Assembly: GCF_021739025.1 (NCBI RefSeq)
Contig: NZ_JAKKOT010000002.1
Coordinates: 434,001 to 498,000 of the forward strand
Direction of reading: 5' to 3'
Source of the DNA: Gordonia liuliyuniae
GTDB taxonomy: Bacteria; Actinomycetota; Actinomycetes; Mycobacteriales; Mycobacteriaceae
Length of the DNA stretch: 64,000 bases
Shown here: in pieces, positions 1 to 8,255 of the stretch
Layout: each line of letters starts with the position of its first letter
Numbering within the stretch: the stretch's first letter is position 1
Translations under genes and position numbers: made by a program
The notes under the pieces: generated by a model
Told to the model about the DNA's origin: nothing
The model's input: only the letters and a program-made list of their open reading frames with translations
Database searches by the model: none

Positions 1-1027
1 CACGGCAATACTCGGACGCGAGATACTTGGCCATGCCCGCCTCGAGGTCGTTGCGTTCACCCGCATCCTTCACCCGGGCCGCGCGGACCACCATCTGGTG
101 GGCGGTTTCGACTTTCGTGCCCATCTCCGCGATTCGGAACAGCACGGCTTGGTGCTGCGCGATCGGCTTGCCGAACGTCTCTCGCTGCTTCGCGTACGCC
201 GTGCCCAGCTCGAACGCCCGGTGTGCGACGCCCACGGCTCGCGCGGCCACGTTGACGCGGCCGACTTCGACGCCATCCATCATCTGGTAGAAACCGCGAC
301 CCGGTGTGCCGCCGAGGACTTCGTCTGCGGCGATGCGGTAGCCGTCAAAGAGCAGTTCGGTGGTGTCGACGCCCTTGTATCCCATCTTCTCGATCTTCCC
401 GGGGATGGTCAGGCCCGGCGCGACCTCCCCGAACCCCGGTGTCTTCTCCAATAGGAACGTCGTCAGGTTGCGGTGTGGGCGGTCGCTGCCCTCCGGGGTG
501 CGGACGAGGACGGCGACGAGACTCGACGTGCCGCCGTTCGTGAGCCACATCTTCTGGCCGGTGATCGAATAGTCGCCGTTGCCGGTCGGCGACGCCGTCG
601 TTGTGATGGCGGCGACGTCGGAGCCGAGCGCAGGCTCGGACATGGAGAATGCGCCGGTCAGCTCGCCTGTCGCCAGACGGGGCAGATACTTGGCCTTCTG
701 TTCGTCGGTGCCGTGCTGTGCCAGCAGATAGGCGACGATGAAATGGGTGTTGAGGATGCCGCTGACACTCATCCAGCCGCGCGAGAGCTCCTCGACCACG
801 AGCGCGTACGTGAGGAGAGACTCGCCGACCCCGCCGTACGCCTCGTCGATCGTCAGACCGAACAGGCCGAGCTCCTTCATCTGCTCGACGATCTGCGTCG
901 GGTACTCGTCGGCGTGTTCGAGCGTCGTCGCCACCGGCATGATCTTCTCGTCGACGAACGCCCGGACCGTCGCGAGGATGTCGCGCTGAACGTCAGTGAG
1001 ATCGTCTGTGGCGCAAAGCCTATTCAT
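1..1027 (-). CDS. Acyl-CoA dehydrogenase, 3' end outside window
   Basis: This is an FAD-dependent acyl-CoA dehydrogenase, which would introduce the alpha,beta double bond in an acyl-CoA. About 342 codons are present and the C-terminus runs off the left edge. The ATG at 1027 follows a GGAAGG ribosome site. Visible family features are the N-terminal helical domain (VRAFVDEKIMPVA), the FAD/substrate strand FSMSEPALGSDVAA, the beta-domain motif KMWLTNGGTSS, and the QRETFGKPIAQHQA segment of the C-terminal helical domain. The region that usually carries the catalytic glutamate (xEGTxEIQ) is missing. It diverges from the thiolase at 1122, so the two probably belong to one beta-oxidation-like route. 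The substrate cannot be told. Confidence 0.9.
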   Translation of the reverse strand, partial: MNRLCATDDLTDVQRDILATVRAFVDEKIMPVATTLEHADEYPTQIVEQMKELGLFGLTIDEAYGGVGESLLTYALVVEELSRGWMSVSGILNTHFIVAYLLAQHGTDEQKAKYLPRLATGELTGAFSMSEPALGSDVAAITTTASPTGNGDYSITGQKMWLTNGGTSSLVAVLVRTPEGSDRPHRNLTTFLLEKTPGFGEVAPGLTIPGKIEKMGYKGVDTTELLFDGYRIAADEVLGGTPGRGFYQMMDGVEVGRVNVAARAVGVAHRAFELGTAYAKQRETFGKPIAQHQAVLFRIAEMGTKVETAHQMVVRAARVKDAGERNDLEAGMAKYLASEYCR

Positions 1028-1121
1028 GAATACCTTCCTATCGGTCCATGAGAAGAACCTATCGTCGGAGCCAGACGATTGCGGCCGTAGATCAGAAATC
1101 GGCCCGGGTAGGAGAGTGACG

Positions 1122-2336
1122 ATGCGCGACGCGGTGATCTGCGAGCCGATCCGAACGCCCGTCGGCGGCTACGGCGGGATCTTCGCTTCCGTGCCCGCCG
1201 CCGACCTGGCGTCGACGGTGGTGGCAGCGCTGGTCGGTCGGACGGGCGTCGGCAGCAGCGACATCGATGACGTGATTTTCGGGCAGTGCTATCCCAACGG
1301 CGAGGCGCCGGCCATCGGCCGCGTCGCGCTGCTCGACGCGGGACTCGACGTGCGGGTGCCGGGCCTGCAGATCGATCGGCGGTGCGGGTCCGGGTTGCAG
1401 GCGGTCATCGACGCGGCGATGCGCGTGCAGACCGGTGTTGCCGACCTTGTCGTCGCGGGCGGAGCCGACAGCATGAGCCAGGCCGAGCACTACGCGCTCG
1501 GCTTGCGGTTCGGCCTCCGCGGCGCGGACGCGGCGCTGTCGGATCGGATCGCCCGCGGCCGAGTCACCGCCGGAGGCAAGCGGCATCCGGTCGGAGGTGG
1601 GATGCTCGAGACCGCCGAGAACCTGCGCGCCGAGTACTCGATCAGTCGGGAGGCTCAGGACGAGCTCGCCCTCGACTCGCATCTTCGGGCCGTCGCCGCC
1701 CAGCGGGAGGGACGGTTCGACGACGAGATCGTGCCTGTCACCGTGTCCACCCGTCGCGGGGACGTCTTTCATGATCTCGACGAGCATCCACGTCCCGACA
1801 TCTCGGCGGAGGCCCTCGCGGCGCTGCGCCCGGTCCGGCGGAAGGTTGATCCGGGAGCCACTGTCACCGCGGGCAACGCGAGCGGCCAGAACGACGGCGC
1901 TGCGGCATGCATCGTCGCCACCGAAGAAGAAGCGGCCCGGCTCGGCCTTCGTCCGCTGGCACGCCTGGTGACGTGGGCGGTCGCCGGTGTCGAACCCTCA
2001 CGCATGGGAATCGGGCCGGTCCCGTCGTCGACCCTCGCGTTGGAGCGCGCAGGCCTGACGCTCGCCGACGTCGACCTGATCGAGCTGAACGAGGCGTTCG
2101 CTGCGCAGGTCCTGGCCTGCACCGCGGCCCTCGGGCTAGGCACAGACGACCACGAACGGATCAACGTCAACGGCTCCGGCATCTCGCTCGGCCATCCGGT
2201 CGGTGCGACGGGCGTCCGAATCCTGGCGACGATGCTCCGCGAACTCGACCGCCGTCAGGGGCGGTACGCGTTGGAGACCATGTGCATCGGTGGCGGGCAG
2301 GGCTTGGCGGCCGTGTTCGAGCGGGTCGGCGACTAG
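1122..2336 (+). CDS. Thiolase (acetyl-CoA C-acyltransferase)
   Basis: This is a degradative-type thiolase of 404 residues that would cleave a 3-ketoacyl-CoA with CoA. The nucleophilic cysteine lies in DRRCGSGLQAV near residue 87. The C-terminal catalytic histidine and cysteine lie in GISLGHPVGATG and MCIGGGQG, and NEAFAAQ is also present. The ATG at 1122 is chosen because AGGAG lies seven bases upstream; a GTG at 1116 is a less likely start. It is closely similar to the thiolase at 52720, more than to the one at 15168. It is transcribed away from the acyl-CoA dehydrogenase at 1-1027. Confidence 0.92.
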   Translation: MRDAVICEPIRTPVGGYGGIFASVPAADLASTVVAALVGRTGVGSSDIDDVIFGQCYPNGEAPAIGRVALLDAGLDVRVPGLQIDRRCGSGLQAVIDAAMRVQTGVADLVVAGGADSMSQAEHYALGLRFGLRGADAALSDRIARGRVTAGGKRHPVGGGMLETAENLRAEYSISREAQDELALDSHLRAVAAQREGRFDDEIVPVTVSTRRGDVFHDLDEHPRPDISAEALAALRPVRRKVDPGATVTAGNASGQNDGAAACIVATEEEAARLGLRPLARLVTWAVAGVEPSRMGIGPVPSSTLALERAGLTLADVDLIELNEAFAAQVLACTAALGLGTDDHERINVNGSGISLGHPVGATGVRILATMLRELDRRQGRYALETMCIGGGQGLAAVFERVGD

Positions 2337-2352
2337 TGGTTGCCGAGTACGA

Positions 2353-2910
2353 CTAGGCGCCGAGCAACCCCGCGATCACGGACCTGAGTTCGTCGGCGGT
2401 CGGCGACGGCAGCGCGTCGTGGCCGTGGATGTAGCCGATTCCGGCGTAGACGAGCAGTCCCGCCGTCAGCCGTGCGCGCTCCTCGTCGATGTCGAGTTCC
2501 CGTAGCGCCGCGGTGACGGCGTCGAACACCTCGCTGTCGATCTTGCGCACCGACTCGGCCACCCGCGGGTTGACGCGTGCCCAATCGCGGATCGCGGCCT
2601 CGACCGTCAGATTTCGTTCGTCCATCAGCATGGTCGCGAGTGCGGCCACCCGCTGGCCGGGAGGTAGTGACGCGATCTCGTCGAAACCGGTGAACTTGGC
2701 GTCGTGTGTCTCGCGCCAACGTTCGGCCATCGCCTCCCACAGCGCGTCCAGGTCGGCGAAGTGCCAGTAGAAGCTGCCCTTGGTGACCTTTAGTCGCTCG
2801 CACAGTCGGGAGATCTTGACGGCGGCGACGCCGTCGGCGGTCAGGAGGTCGAGTGCAGCGTCGACCCAGTCGATGGCCGACAGGCGGCTGCTGCGAGGTC
2901 GCGGTGTCAT
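2353..2910 (-). CDS. TetR-family transcriptional regulator
   Basis: This 185-residue protein has a TetR N-terminal helix-turn-helix at about residues 12-55 (TADGVAAVKISRLCERLKVT, then GSFYWHFADLDALWEA). A variable ligand-binding domain follows. It diverges from the MpaB-like gene, and a perfect inverted repeat at 2921-2944 lies between the starts. It probably represses itself and the oxygenase gene. The ligand is unknown; acyl-CoA or lipid effectors are common in this setting but this is not shown. Confidence 0.9.
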   Translation of the reverse strand: MTPRPRSSRLSAIDWVDAALDLLTADGVAAVKISRLCERLKVTKGSFYWHFADLDALWEAMAERWRETHDAKFTGFDEIASLPPGQRVAALATMLMDERNLTVEAAIRDWARVNPRVAESVRKIDSEVFDAVTAALRELDIDEERARLTAGLLVYAGIGYIHGHDALPSPTADELRSVIAGLLGA

Positions 2911-2920
2911 GAGACGAGTC

Positions 2921-2944
2921 TAACCATACCTCGTGGTATGGTTA
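2921..2944. promoter_or_regulatory. Perfect inverted repeat, probable TetR operator
   Basis: TAACCATACC (2921-2930) and GGTATGGTTA (2935-2944) are exact reverse complements separated by TCGT. The element fills the gap between the TetR gene, which starts at 2910, and the MpaB-like gene. It also covers the first possible ATG (2938) of the latter. Its size and position are typical of a TetR operator. Confidence 0.75.
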
Positions 2945-4233
2945 CGGGCGTGACCACAACATCGCCCAAGCCCGTCACCGCATCTGCACCGGCCAAGCGC
3001 CCGACACCGACGGCTTTCCCGTACCGGGAGACGATGAAGCATCCGGTGGTGCGGCGTGCGCGGAAGCTCGCGAAGGGGCTCACCGGTAAGGACATCTTTC
3101 CGACCACGGAGCAGATCGAGGCGTTCTGCGGGGACATGTATCACTCGGATCCGGTGGCCGAGCGCTTCGTCGACGAGGTGTTTCATGGCGCCATCGGAAG
3201 CGAAGCCGGTCGAGCGATGCTCAAACAGGCGCTCGACCACGGCATCGGTAGAGTCGAGAGCCCGCCGGAGGCGATGGTCGAACTGTTCCGTGAGTTCGAG
3301 GACGTCCCCGAGTGGGTCGACCCCGAGATCGTCGAAGCGGGAGCCCAGGTGTGGCGCCGTTGGGGCACGTTCCTGTTCAGTGTCGCGGGCGGCGAGACCC
3401 TCGAGATGTACACCGAGGCCGCCGTCGCGACACCGCTCTCGCTGGCGGGCGGGTATGCCGGGGACAACGCACTGCGTCGCTTCCTGGAGACGGCGAAGTT
3501 CTGGATCGACGTCTCGCAGCCCCACGCACTGCTGACGCCGGGGAGCCAGGGGCGTGCGACCGCGATGATGGTGCGAGTGATGCACGTGGCTGTGCGTCGC
3601 GGCGTCGCGAAGCACCCAGAGTGGGACGAGTCGCGGTGGGGCTACCCGATCAGCCAGGCCTATCAGCTGTTGACGCTTGCGGGCGGCAGCGTCGTCCCGG
3701 CGCTCGCCTTGTGGGGCGTCGGCGTGCAGACCACGCGCGGCGAGATCAATTCGCTCATCCACTTCCAGCGCTACATGGGTTATCTGCTCGGCATCCGCAA
3801 CACGTGGTACCCGGAGACCATCGCGGACACCCTTCGCCTGCTCGCTCTCGTCTCGGCCACGCGCAGTCATGACGCGGGCGAGCACGGTGCTGAGCTCATT
3901 GAGTCGTTCCCGCGCGCGTTCGCGCCGCGGAAGGGGCACACCGGCTTGCAGCGGGTGCGTGAGCAGTACAACGGTGCGATCTACGCTGCGTACTCGCGGC
4001 TGTTCATGTTCCCGACGACGTACGCCCGCTACGACATGCCGAATGCGCTGCCCGGGATCGCGTGGATCGTCCTGCGGTACCCGCTCGTGTTCGCGATCGA
4101 GACGCTGCGTCGAGTCCCGGTGATCGGCCGCGTCCACGAGAAGTGGATGGTCGCGCACCGCGAGAACTGGTACCGGGCGCAGATGGCCGACCGCGAAGCG
4201 GAGTTCAATGCGTCCGGGGCACTGCGTCGCTGA
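2938..4233 (+). CDS. Oxygenase MpaB / latex-clearing-protein family (DUF2236)
   Basis: The protein has up to 431 residues and resembles the DUF2236 family, which includes heme b rubber oxygenases (Lcp) and fungal MpaB. The core begins around FPTTEQIEAF and contains PHALLTPGSQGRATAMMVR, where Arg and Thr residues near the heme pocket are expected, and candidate heme-ligand histidines nearby (RVMHVAV). No Tat or Sec signal is visible, unlike secreted Lcp, so an intracellular role is likely. The ATG at 2938 lies inside the operator palindrome; a GTG at 2950 is an alternative start and neither has a good ribosome site, so the mRNA may be leaderless. The substrate is unknown. Confidence 0.75.
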   Translation: MVTGVTTTSPKPVTASAPAKRPTPTAFPYRETMKHPVVRRARKLAKGLTGKDIFPTTEQIEAFCGDMYHSDPVAERFVDEVFHGAIGSEAGRAMLKQALDHGIGRVESPPEAMVELFREFEDVPEWVDPEIVEAGAQVWRRWGTFLFSVAGGETLEMYTEAAVATPLSLAGGYAGDNALRRFLETAKFWIDVSQPHALLTPGSQGRATAMMVRVMHVAVRRGVAKHPEWDESRWGYPISQAYQLLTLAGGSVVPALALWGVGVQTTRGEINSLIHFQRYMGYLLGIRNTWYPETIADTLRLLALVSATRSHDAGEHGAELIESFPRAFAPRKGHTGLQRVREQYNGAIYAAYSRLFMFPTTYARYDMPNALPGIAWIVLRYPLVFAIETLRRVPVIGRVHEKWMVAHRENWYRAQMADREAEFNASGALRR

Positions 4234-4555
4234 CGAGGGTGGGACAAGAGAACTGAGGCTGCGGTGCACCCGCCTCGACCCGCGAGGCGGGCCGGTCAAC
4301 TCCCATGCTCGTGACCGGGATGACATGTCGGTCATTCAGATGAATCGGTCGGTTACGCCTCTCGGGGCGGCGCAGGGTCTCAACCTGGTGTGGAGTTCTT
4401 CCCGGGCGTGGCGCAACGCAACACGCCGACAATTGTGGAAGTCGCTGTTGGGGAATTGCAGAAGGCGGTCTGACCTGCGGATGAGTAAGGATCTGCCGGG
4501 GAATTCCCCAGACCATCCACAGTTGCGTTCACACGTCGTCCAGAGGTTTTCGACG

Positions 4556-4564
4556 TTGTCCACA
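4556..4564 (+). promoter_or_regulatory. DnaA-box-like 9-mer TTGTCCACA
   Basis: The sequence matches the actinobacterial DnaA box TT(A/G)TCCACA exactly and is in direct orientation with a second copy at 4579, 23 bases downstream. It lies about 160 bases upstream of dnaB. Binding by DnaA is inferred. Confidence 0.55.
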
Positions 4565-4578
4565 CTTCATCAACAGTG

Positions 4579-4587
4579 TTGTCCACA
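4579..4587 (+). promoter_or_regulatory. Second DnaA-box-like 9-mer TTGTCCACA
   Basis: This is an exact copy of the 9-mer at 4556, in the same orientation. A related ATCCACAG lies at about 4514. The spacing is compatible with DnaA binding on nearly the same helical face. Confidence 0.55.
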
Positions 4588-4717
4588 GGGGTGGTTTGTG
4601 GCGCCGGTTGCGTGGCCCTAACCTCTGGGAAGGTTTCAGTTCACCCATGGGCGGCTGAACGGATGGGAACAACGGCCTGACGGGCCGACGACGATCGACT
4701 GCACGGGGGAGGCGCGG

Positions 4718-6931
4718 GTGACGGCACTGCAGGACCAGGGTCCAGAGCCGGACGAGCACAGTGCGCCGCCGCGGGAGGACTACGGCCGTCAGCCTCCGCA
4801 AGACCTGCAGGCGGAGCAGTCGGTGCTCGGCGGCATGTTGTTGTCGAAGGACGCGGTCGCCGACGTTCTCGAGCGGGTCCGCCCCGGTGATTTCTACAAG
4901 CCTGCGCACCAGGCGGTCTACGACGCGATCCTGGAGCTGTACGGGCGCGGTGAGCCCGCGGACGCGGTCACCGTCACCGCCGAACTCGAACGCCGAGGCG
5001 ACATCCGCAAGGTCGGCGGGGCCCCTTACATTCACACGCTGATCTCGACGGTGCCGACCGCGGCCAATGCGGGCTACTACGCCGAGATCGTCGGCGAGAA
5101 GGCGATCCTGCGGCGTCTGGTCGAGGCGGGCACCCGCATCGTGCAGTACGGCTACGCGGGCGACGGCGGACAGGACGTCGCCGAGGTCGTCGACCGCGCC
5201 CAGGCCGAGGTGTACGAGGTCACCGAGCGACGGACCGCCGAGGACTACGTCGTCTTGGAAGAACTGCTGCAGCCGACGCTCGACGAACTCGACTCGATCG
5301 CGTCGCGCGGCGGCCTCTCGCTGGGCGTGCCGACCGGGTTCGCCGATTTCGACAAGCTGACGAACGGGCTGCACCCCGGACAGATGATCATCGTCGCCGC
5401 GCGTCCGGGCATGGGGAAGGCGTTGGCGCTCGACACTCCGCTGCCGACCCCGAACGGGTTCACGACGATGGGCAAGGTGGCCGTCGGCGACCGTCTGTTC
5501 GGCGCGGACGGCAAGCCGACCAGGGTGGTAGCCGCGACCGAGGTGATGACGCACCGTCCGTGCTTCGAGGTGGAGTTCGACGACGGCTCGTCGTTGATCG
5601 CCGACCAGCAGCACCAGTGGTTCGCCGAGGTCGACGGCCGACGCGAAGTGGTGACGACCGACGCGCTGCAGCGATATGCGGGCCGGGCGACGGTGCAGAA
5701 CTCGGCGCCGATCCAGTTGCCGCACCGACCGCTCGCCTACGGTCCCTACACGGTCGGCGCGCTGGCCGGGATGGCGTACGACGATCCGGAGATCTCTCTG
5801 CGGATTGAGACCGAGGGGCCTGTCGATGTGATGACGCTGATGGCCGATCTCGGCGGACGCGTGCCGCGCGAGTATCTGCGCGGATCAGTCGGCCAGCGTC
5901 GCGCTCTGCTGTCGGGAATCCTCGATTCGCGTGCCCGGGTCGACGACGACGGGTGGATCACCGTTCCCGCAGCTACGAGCCACATGTCGGGCATCGTCGG
6001 CGATCTCGCCGCCGGCCTCGGCTACACGTTCCGGCGAGCCAGTAGCGGTTGGATCCGGTTGGCGGCCCCCGACGACGTGTTCACCGTCCACGACAAGATG
6101 CAGCGTCACAAGGAGTTGCGGACACAGGTCCGGTCGCGTCTGGTGACGTCGGTCCGGTCGGTGCCGAGCGTGCCCGTGCGGTGCGTGCAGGTGGACAATC
6201 CCGAGCACCTGTACCTCGCGGGCGAAGCGATGGTGCCGACCCACAACTCGACACTCGCCATGGACTGGCTGCGGTCGGCCTCGATCCACAACGGTCTGGC
6301 AGCGGTCATGTTCTCGCTGGAGATGAGCAAGACCGAGATCGTCATGCGTCTGCTGTCTGCGGAGGCGCGCGTCAAACTCGGCGACATGCGGTCAGGCAAC
6401 ATGTCCGACGACGACTGGAGCCGCCTCGCGCGTCGCATGGGTGAGATCACTGAGGCTCCGCTATTCATCGACGACTCGCCGAACCTGACGATGATGGAGA
6501 TCCGCGCGAAGGCACGTCGACTCAAGCAGCGCCACGACCTCAAGCTGGTGGTCATCGACTACATGCAGCTGATGACCTCGGGCAAGAAGGTCGAGTCGCG
6601 TCAGCAGGAGGTCTCGGAGTTTTCCCGATCGATCAAGCTGCTGGCCAAAGAGCTGGAAGTGCCCGTGGTCGCGATCAGCCAGCTGAACCGTGGACCCGAA
6701 CAGCGCACCGACAAGCGTCCGCAGGTCTCGGACCTTCGTGAGTCGGGATCGTTGGAGCAGGACGCCGACATGGTCATTCTGCTGCATCGTCCCGACGCGG
6801 TGGAGCGCGACGATCCACGTGCCGGCGAGGCTGACATCATCGTCGGCAAGCACCGTAACGGTCCGACGGCGACGATCACCGTCGCGCACCAGTTGCATCT
6901 ATCGAAGTTCGTCGACATGGCGCGGGGATAG
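4718..6931 (+). CDS. dnaB: Replicative DNA helicase DnaB with in-frame intein
   Basis: DnaB is the hexameric replicative helicase. The 737-residue precursor has the DnaB N-terminal domain (DLQAEQSVLGGML, residues about 29-130), a linker, and the RecA-like ATPase domain. The Walker A loop ARPGMGK-S is split by a 276-residue intein (residues 235-510). After removal the helicase is about 461 residues, normal for the family. Walker B (LVVIDYMQLM), the SQLNRGPEQR segment and SDLRESGSLEQDADMV are intact. The GTG start at 4718 follows GGGGGAGG. Helicase activity should require splicing, because the P-loop is interrupted. Confidence 0.97.
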   Translation: MTALQDQGPEPDEHSAPPREDYGRQPPQDLQAEQSVLGGMLLSKDAVADVLERVRPGDFYKPAHQAVYDAILELYGRGEPADAVTVTAELERRGDIRKVGGAPYIHTLISTVPTAANAGYYAEIVGEKAILRRLVEAGTRIVQYGYAGDGGQDVAEVVDRAQAEVYEVTERRTAEDYVVLEELLQPTLDELDSIASRGGLSLGVPTGFADFDKLTNGLHPGQMIIVAARPGMGKALALDTPLPTPNGFTTMGKVAVGDRLFGADGKPTRVVAATEVMTHRPCFEVEFDDGSSLIADQQHQWFAEVDGRREVVTTDALQRYAGRATVQNSAPIQLPHRPLAYGPYTVGALAGMAYDDPEISLRIETEGPVDVMTLMADLGGRVPREYLRGSVGQRRALLSGILDSRARVDDDGWITVPAATSHMSGIVGDLAAGLGYTFRRASSGWIRLAAPDDVFTVHDKMQRHKELRTQVRSRLVTSVRSVPSVPVRCVQVDNPEHLYLAGEAMVPTHNSTLAMDWLRSASIHNGLAAVMFSLEMSKTEIVMRLLSAEARVKLGDMRSGNMSDDDWSRLARRMGEITEAPLFIDDSPNLTMMEIRAKARRLKQRHDLKLVVIDYMQLMTSGKKVESRQQEVSEFSRSIKLLAKELEVPVVAISQLNRGPEQRTDKRPQVSDLRESGSLEQDADMVILLHRPDAVERDDPRAGEADIIVGKHRNGPTATITVAHQLHLSKFVDMARG
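5420..6247 (+). mobile_element. Class 3 intein at the DnaB P-loop (DnaB-b site), degenerate endonuclease
   Basis: The insert begins with Ala1 directly after GMGK and ends in His275-Asn276 before Ser+1 of the helicase. It lacks the usual Cys1/Ser1 but has the class 3 WCT triplet: Trp67 in block B (DQQHQW), Cys255 in block F (VRCVQVD) and Thr274 in block G (VPTHN). In this class the block F cysteine initiates splicing. The middle part resembles a LAGLIDADG endonuclease (VGALAGMAYDD and RRALLSGILDSRARVDD), but the acidic catalytic positions of both motifs look altered, so homing activity is probably lost. Confidence 0.88.
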
Positions 6932-7084
6932 CTTGGCAGGTGGATGTCGATACCGAATCGTCGTCGATCTCGATCTCGTTGACCGGATGGCTCGCCTGTG
7001 TGGAATCCGTCGTGGCACCACGTTCTTCAAGGGTTCGGAGCGCCCAGGGGCATGATGCTTCTATCCGCGCAGCAGCCCGACGGT

Positions 7085-8173
7085 TCAGTTCTGGGTAGCT
7101 AGGGAGTACGCGCCACCACAGGATTCTGCGAGGCCTGGTCCGAACAGTTCTGCGGGCGTGTAGACACCGGGTTTGCCTTGATCAGCGGCTAGTCGTGCGG
7201 CTACTTCAGCTGCAACGGCCGCAGTAACGTTGTTTGCGTCTCCCCAGCGCAGCCAGCCTTCCCGAACCGTGCCGTTTGCCCATTCCGCGCGCGCATGCGC
7301 CCACGAGTGCCGCCGAGAGGCAGCGCGTTCGGGGGTCTTAACCGCTGATAGGAGGTGAACTGCGGAGCGTCGAAGCGGTCCGAGGTGCATCCACGGCAGC
7401 ACCGCACGTATCGCCATGCTCGCAACGCCGGTAGGCGATTCACTCGAGGCTGATTCGATGGCGGGAGCGCCGCTCGCACGCTGTGCGGCAAGCAACTCGG
7501 CTAGAGGTGCTAGTGCCGTTGTCACGGTGTCGCCGTCGGGTGTCACGAGCGAGGTCGGCCTGCCGAACAGTGGAGCAGAGGCGAGTCTCGCATCAGCGAT
7601 GACGCGAGACTCGTACCGGCCGCCTCCCGGTGTGCCGGGGATTCCGTCGAGGAGAGATCCGGCGATCGCGTCACCCACGCGACCTGCTGCTGAAGAAACC
7701 GCCGGGATCATGTCGATTCGAGCCTTGCTAGCGGGCGGGAGGCCGGCGGTCAACCATGTGAGAAGGCTCTCGGTCGCCGTAACGCCAAAACCGGCCCCGG
7801 TGACGATGGTCTGTCCCGATCGTCGTGCGGCGTCATCGCGTTCGCGGTGGCCCAGGATGGTCGCTAGATCGTTCGCTAGGTCGATGTAATGCCCTCCCGA
7901 TTCGGCGGCGGCTTTCGTCAGTTCGCCAGCGGTCTGCCTGAACGGGCCCACGGTGTTGACCACAACAACAGGCTCCTCTCGGCGAATCGCCGCGGCCATG
8001 TCGGCGGGGGACTCGGCAACGACTACTCGTGAGCCGGCAGGCGCCGACAGCGCCTCCAACTTCTCGCGGTTGCGTCCCACGAGCACCGGCGTTACGCCGC
8101 GCGCAGTCAACTGTTCGCCTATCGCCTCGCCCGTCCTGCCGGTAGCGCCGAGTATCCAGACTTCGTTCGGCAT
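7085..8173 (-). CDS. Saccharopine-dehydrogenase-like NAD(P)-binding protein
   Basis: This is a 362-residue protein with an N-terminal Rossmann fold (WILGATGRTGEAIGEQL), followed by VVVNTVGPFRQTAGELTKAA and GHYIDLANDL. These are typical of the saccharopine dehydrogenase / trans-acting enoyl reductase-like family, found in actinobacterial lipid and secondary metabolism. The ATG at 8173 is preferred to upstream starts, since the frame upstream runs through the operator region. It diverges from a TetR gene across a double palindrome at 8190-8240 and is the likely regulated target. The reaction is unknown. Confidence 0.8.
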   Translation of the reverse strand: MPNEVWILGATGRTGEAIGEQLTARGVTPVLVGRNREKLEALSAPAGSRVVVAESPADMAAAIRREEPVVVVNTVGPFRQTAGELTKAAAESGGHYIDLANDLATILGHRERDDAARRSGQTIVTGAGFGVTATESLLTWLTAGLPPASKARIDMIPAVSSAAGRVGDAIAGSLLDGIPGTPGGGRYESRVIADARLASAPLFGRPTSLVTPDGDTVTTALAPLAELLAAQRASGAPAIESASSESPTGVASMAIRAVLPWMHLGPLRRSAVHLLSAVKTPERAASRRHSWAHARAEWANGTVREGWLRWGDANNVTAAVAAEVAARLAADQGKPGVYTPAELFGPGLAESCGGAYSLATQN

Positions 8174-8189
8174 GCTGCTCCTTATATTG

Positions 8190-8240
8190 TGATGACATCC
8201 CGTGTCATCACGGTACATGTGATGACACGGGATGTCATCG
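8190..8240. promoter_or_regulatory. Double palindromic operator between divergent genes
   Basis: Two copies of TGATGACA-n5-TGTCATC face each other at 8190-8210 and 8220-8240. Each copy is itself a palindrome (GATGACA/TGTCATC), and the two copies form a larger inverted repeat with exact 20-base arms around a 9-base spacer (8211-8219). It sits between the dehydrogenase start (8173) and the TetR start (8256), as expected for two TetR dimers. Confidence 0.8.
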
Positions 8241-8255
8241 GTTAGGTTGAAAGGC

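Larger units (their letters stand above)
4234..4717. other. 484-base non-coding leader of dnaB
   Basis: I see no convincing gene here. The short open frames lack ribosome sites and family signatures. The stretch is less GC-rich than its neighbours between about 4400 and 4600 and holds two copies of a DnaA-box-like 9-mer. The dnaB ribosome site (GGGGGAGG, 4705-4712) is at its end. Confidence 0.6.

Noticed and set aside
2920..4335. A 471-codon minus-strand open frame opposite the MpaB-like gene
   Set aside because: It is arginine- and histidine-rich with no family motif, and is the mirror of a real gene with strong codon bias.
4500..4620. Chromosomal origin oriC
   Set aside because: Two DnaA-box-like 9-mers are present, but no dnaA/dnaN context and no larger box cluster is seen, so an origin call is not supported.
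4529..5725. A 398-codon minus-strand open frame opposite dnaB
   Set aside because: It is a shadow of dnaB; composition is unlike a real protein and there is no ribosome site.
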